A stretch of DNA of 64,000 nt. It comes from an uncultured Bacteroidales bacterium. GTDB lineage: Bacteria > Bacteroidota > Bacteroidia > Bacteroidales > P3. Made by a program: the position numbers and the translations under genes. Numbering within the stretch: position 1 is the first letter of the stretch; each line of letters begins with the position of its first letter. Under the pieces are notes generated by a model. The model did not search any database, was not told the DNA's origin, and was given only the letters and a program-made list of their open reading frames with translations. The stretch covers positions 25,222-89,221 of the forward strand of contig CALGCG010000128.1 in assembly GCA_937884485.1 (NCBI GenBank), read 5' to 3'. Below are positions 63,401 to 64,000 of the stretch, piece after piece.

Positions 63401-64000
63401 GAACGAGAAGGCATAGGCGCCGGTGTCGCTGAAGTTGATGTAACGGTAGGCATAGACATGGCTTGACGATTCATTGTTGTAGGCATTGGAGGTGCCATTG
63501 GTGTTGGAGACATAGAGAGCGTTGGAGTCGCCATTGCTCACGGCCGAGCCGATGAACCACTTGTTGGTAGCGTTGCCGTTGTCGAGCACCCAACCTGCAT
63601 TGTCTTCGGCATCTTCAAATCCGCAGGTATAGGGAAACTCGCTTACGGGTTCGCCCGGCAGGGTGCGGACAGAAACTTGAGAAGTGTAGAGGCTGGTGTC
63701 GCCGTCGCCGCACAGGGCGCGCAGGCGCAGCGTGTAGACGGTATTGGAGGTAAGGTTTTCAATAATATAAGGGTTGTCGGTAACCTCAACCACGCTGTCG
63801 TTAATGGACAGCAGCCAGGTGGTCTCCTCGTAGCCGGGAGTCCAGCTGATGGTTATTTCAGACGTGTTGACGGTGTCCACCTGCAGCTGTGTGGGCTTCG
63901 GGCAGGCAGGCAGGGTGGTGAAGGAGAAGAAAGAAGTGCCCGACACATCGCCGCCGCCGCATTCGGCATAGATGCCGAAGTGGTAGGTGGTGTCGGAAAG
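57419..64000 (-). CDS. giant multidomain surface protein, fibronectin-III/CUB/T9SS (5' end outside window)
   Basis: At least 2193 codons; the start lies beyond 64000. It consists of repeated fibronectin type III-like domains (CPxPxxLxV ... W ... GLTxxTxYxFxVRxxC), MAM/cleaved-adhesin-like jelly-roll units (SSFPWVESFENEAVFDCWAQ; FTENFNTWGTGSTPNCW), one CUB-like domain (about 61730-62080, HESCCDHLYIYEG) and a C-terminal T9SS sorting domain (LFPNPATTSVTL ... GYAQGAYFVRIT ... RKLIVK). It is therefore an outer-surface adhesin or matrix protein exported by the T9SS. The opposite strand has a 2023-codon open frame that is only a shadow. Confidence 0.9.
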   Translation of the reverse strand, partial: LSDTTYHFGIYAECGGGDVSGTSFFSFTTLPACPKPTQLQVDTVNTSEITISWTPGYEETTWLLSINDSVVEVTDNPYIIENLTSNTVYTLRLRALCGDGDTSLYTSQVSVRTLPGEPVSEFPYTCGFEDAEDNAGWVLDNGNATNKWFIGSAVSNGDSNALYVSNTNGTSNAYNNESSSHVYAYRYINFSDTGAYAFSFDWRCEGESHYYDYLRAWLVPASVNIAAGDGSTYNYATIELPGCIDLVPADGDGMHTLAESSSFTTLAGEFRISTPGIYKLAFLWSNDGGGGDNPPAAVDNVFINVNTCPAPYNLTVDYVSSDSITVSWTAGGEESGWLVSLNGGTPENVSDMTYTFENLSANTDYNITVQADCGGDVSIPASVSTRTACGIMSLPLNDDFSSYASSSYPSCWTRAMSGSYPYVTSSYGYSMQFAGTAAVIAPYINAPLNQMLVSFDLRKEGASSGQMTFGYTSDPVAASDMVVLQTIDPATTATYYHYEYDLSQDTNLTSLDPDSVYYLVWRQSSTSTIWYYWLDNVLIEQVNPCTKPDNFVVNGAIADSVVAQWSEMGEATAWQLFVGPVGATPDADSAIDMSDTSYVFTNLAAGVAYDMYVRSDCGGDYSNWRGPVSVTPGSYIMGPGHATISMCGGAIYDDGGPNGDYANSFDGMVTIYPGAADSMLTFYGTLAHESCCDHLYIYEGVGDGGNLLWSDGSSSTTNQTIPLDTCVSGPITIKWHSDGSGVNAGFEIFVSCVAAPQCSPVEALTVNTTPTAALVTWQPGYYGTYSGALVEYKVDTVETWTALPAVTGTYAVITGLSGNTNYNLRVTTDCEGFPGGVATANFVTRQFPCEVEDTTQSTTGTIGTGTSETSGVPVNSSWGNTMCQSIYLASELTDMGLGNTITSITYTWTNNSSYAKEFSIYMTNTSATEFTSTSASSWQPTGAAALVYNGPHPTGTSGSVTYQLATPFVWDGSSNICITTTMNQPAGASHSSSGFYGKSTVTSPQVYRTMYKYQDSSPLDGSNPAVVSPSSRSYYRPNITLSTSGCSQYGTCAAPAVAVTEVTTTTATVVWAPGNTETSWSLYYRMAGETSWSAPVAVTGSSYTVSGLTQGRRYEFMVENTCSSDTYAATVEATLLCAQISSLPFTENFNTWGTGSTPNCWSNAAGYSPTSYGVISGTYNHSGSTGGSVYMYSSSTLTNKTYLALPELDTLTYQPSQLQLVFSLFYTSSSYGRPAVEVGVMSDPANASSFVVVDTVQHSGALSTWETFEVPMANYTGNGAYVAMRTAFDSAYSYFYLDDLTLEVIPTCPRPDSLTASNATTNTIDLGWHERGGASQWIIEYGPRGFELGTGTTVAANSNPFTLTGLPSSFQGEYYVKSICAVGDTSEYSRMACAFGTTQVPATLPYNYDFEDVAEWNNWQTSTNHETNNWYRGTSVADSGSYAMYIAAGDTASYFNYAFNAVVNAAAYRDIDFGPVDSSYTLSFRARVGGTTTNSYDALMVFLVDPSIATVASTANITTPWGNVNDLYRIAAVRLDTTWQTYEASFDTISGIHRVAFFWFNQNTGASYDNIPQPAAVDNIHIKYASCPRPVNLTAIVSEGGVASLSWQGSSSANYEITYRAVGDTVNQTVVATTNSYTLTGLQAPANYVFWVRKLCGVGDTSLYSDGYQFTTPCASISSFPWVESFENEAVFDCWAQEGPGTWEWGTGDYSTTTGAGDGSHNILITHNNDGEATKIITPVLQLSGADATLIFKHIQREWAGDQDELNVYYRTDQASPWVLLANYPNDIQVWTTDTVTLPNTTATYQIAFEMVDGYGYGVAIDSVAVIGTAGAGCADPIISMDNMVVDENAFTISFSGEAVQYEVGYVEGNTWTVPATTTTITDTFYTFTGLTAETQYTFGVRALCSPSNASVWATATVTTAAHPCYAPTNVSVINRTYDGAKILWTPGENETSWNVNIHCNSPLVDTNITVAGQNELVVTGLPSGVTYTVVITSICGENNYSDPSESVTFETWECDVPTNVMVEERTTTSAKVVWTSTGSEFVLEYGESGFQRGAGTTVTVTNPQATSQTSYTITGLTANNVYDVYVRTVCADGVVSNWSAGVTFETTDGVGIDDVDNANITLFPNPATTSVTLTGIEGQAVVTIVDMNGRESGTWTVENGEITIDLTGYAQGAYFVRITGEQQNAIRKLIVK

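Noticed and set aside
57395..63466. A 2023-codon open frame on the plus strand opposite the giant surface protein
   Set aside because: It is antisense to clear fibronectin-III/CUB/T9SS domains, has low-complexity Gly/Val/Ala/Asp composition with no recognisable domain, and arises from the codon bias of the real gene.

Overview
The window looks like chromosome of an anaerobic member of the Bacteroidales. The evidence is the Bacteroidetes-type promoter core (TAnnTTTGCA, sometimes with TTTG about 20 nt upstream) in front of many genes, two proteins with type IX secretion (T9SS) C-terminal sorting domains, several AraC and lipoprotein genes of Bacteroidetes type, and many oxygen/ROS-scavenging proteins typical of a strict anaerobe (flavodiiron protein, rubrerythrins, rubredoxins, ferritins). 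Genus cannot be decided from sequence alone. T9SS cargo argues against a typical gut Bacteroides. Most genes are visibly GC-rich. The exceptions are the specificity part of the restriction enzyme and the island at about 44.3-50 kb, which are AT-rich and look acquired. I saw no rRNA, tRNA or CRISPR array.

Layout. 1-0.9 kb: end of a 2-oxoacid:ferredoxin oxidoreductase operon. 1-2.9 kb: glmS. 2.9-3.7 kb: AraC regulator (-). 3.9-6.7 kb: secreted protein, VTC-type polyphosphate polymerase, DUF4956 membrane protein, DUF2490 outer-membrane protein. 6.7-10 kb: cutC and a large transglutaminase lipoprotein (-). 10-14.2 kb: redox/iron cluster (flavodiiron protein, flavin reductase-rubredoxin, rubredoxin, ferritin, MBL-rubredoxin). 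14.4-26.4 kb: exported flavodoxins, a single-chain restriction-modification enzyme behind a long RNA-like hairpin, DUF362 lipoprotein, AraC regulator, FMN reductases, an alpha/beta hydrolase and two decayed cupin genes. 26.4-29.2 kb: small winged-helix protein, PNPOx-like protein, ferritin-like protein, AraC regulator, rubrerythrin. 29.2-33 kb: lpxK, an outer-membrane protein, hisS. 33-39 kb: C25 (gingipain-type) T9SS protease, DUF4271 protein, hemD with a histone-like tail, rnpA, yidD. 39.3-41.9 kb: cupin, HxlR regulator, macrodomain ADP-ribose hydrolase, class M sirtuin. 41.9-50.7 kb: accessory island. 50.8-57.3 kb: rubrerythrin, FMN reductase, HAD phosphatase, riboflavin synthase, S9 peptidase, GxxExxY protein, dolichol-phosphate-mannose-type glycosyltransferase. 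57.4-64 kb: 3' part of a giant fibronectin-III/CUB/T9SS surface protein.

The best candidate for an undescribed system is the island at 41.95-50.66 kb. Three minus-strand transcription units start from promoters that carry the same palindromic operator (core CACATCGTG on the plus strand) exactly 8 nt from the -7 box. Two of the units open with paralogous pairs (about 224 aa protein, then a small DUF6140-like protein), each followed by different AT-rich genes: a PD-(D/E)XK nuclease in one, an unknown 288 aa protein coupled to a phospholipase-D-like protein in the other. The third encodes two paralogous unknowns, a RhuM-Fic fusion, a WYL regulator and a DEDDh exonuclease. The layout is that of a coordinately repressed defence or stress island.

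A second strong candidate is a small repeat-bounded cassette. A GxxExxY (PD-(D/E)XK-like) gene at 56.1-56.5 kb lies between 23-bp inverted repeats, and an internally deleted copy with both ends but no gene lies at 22.5-22.6 kb. The window also carries several families of dispersed short repeats, some inserted in frame inside genes, and intergenic arrays built of 11-nt units.
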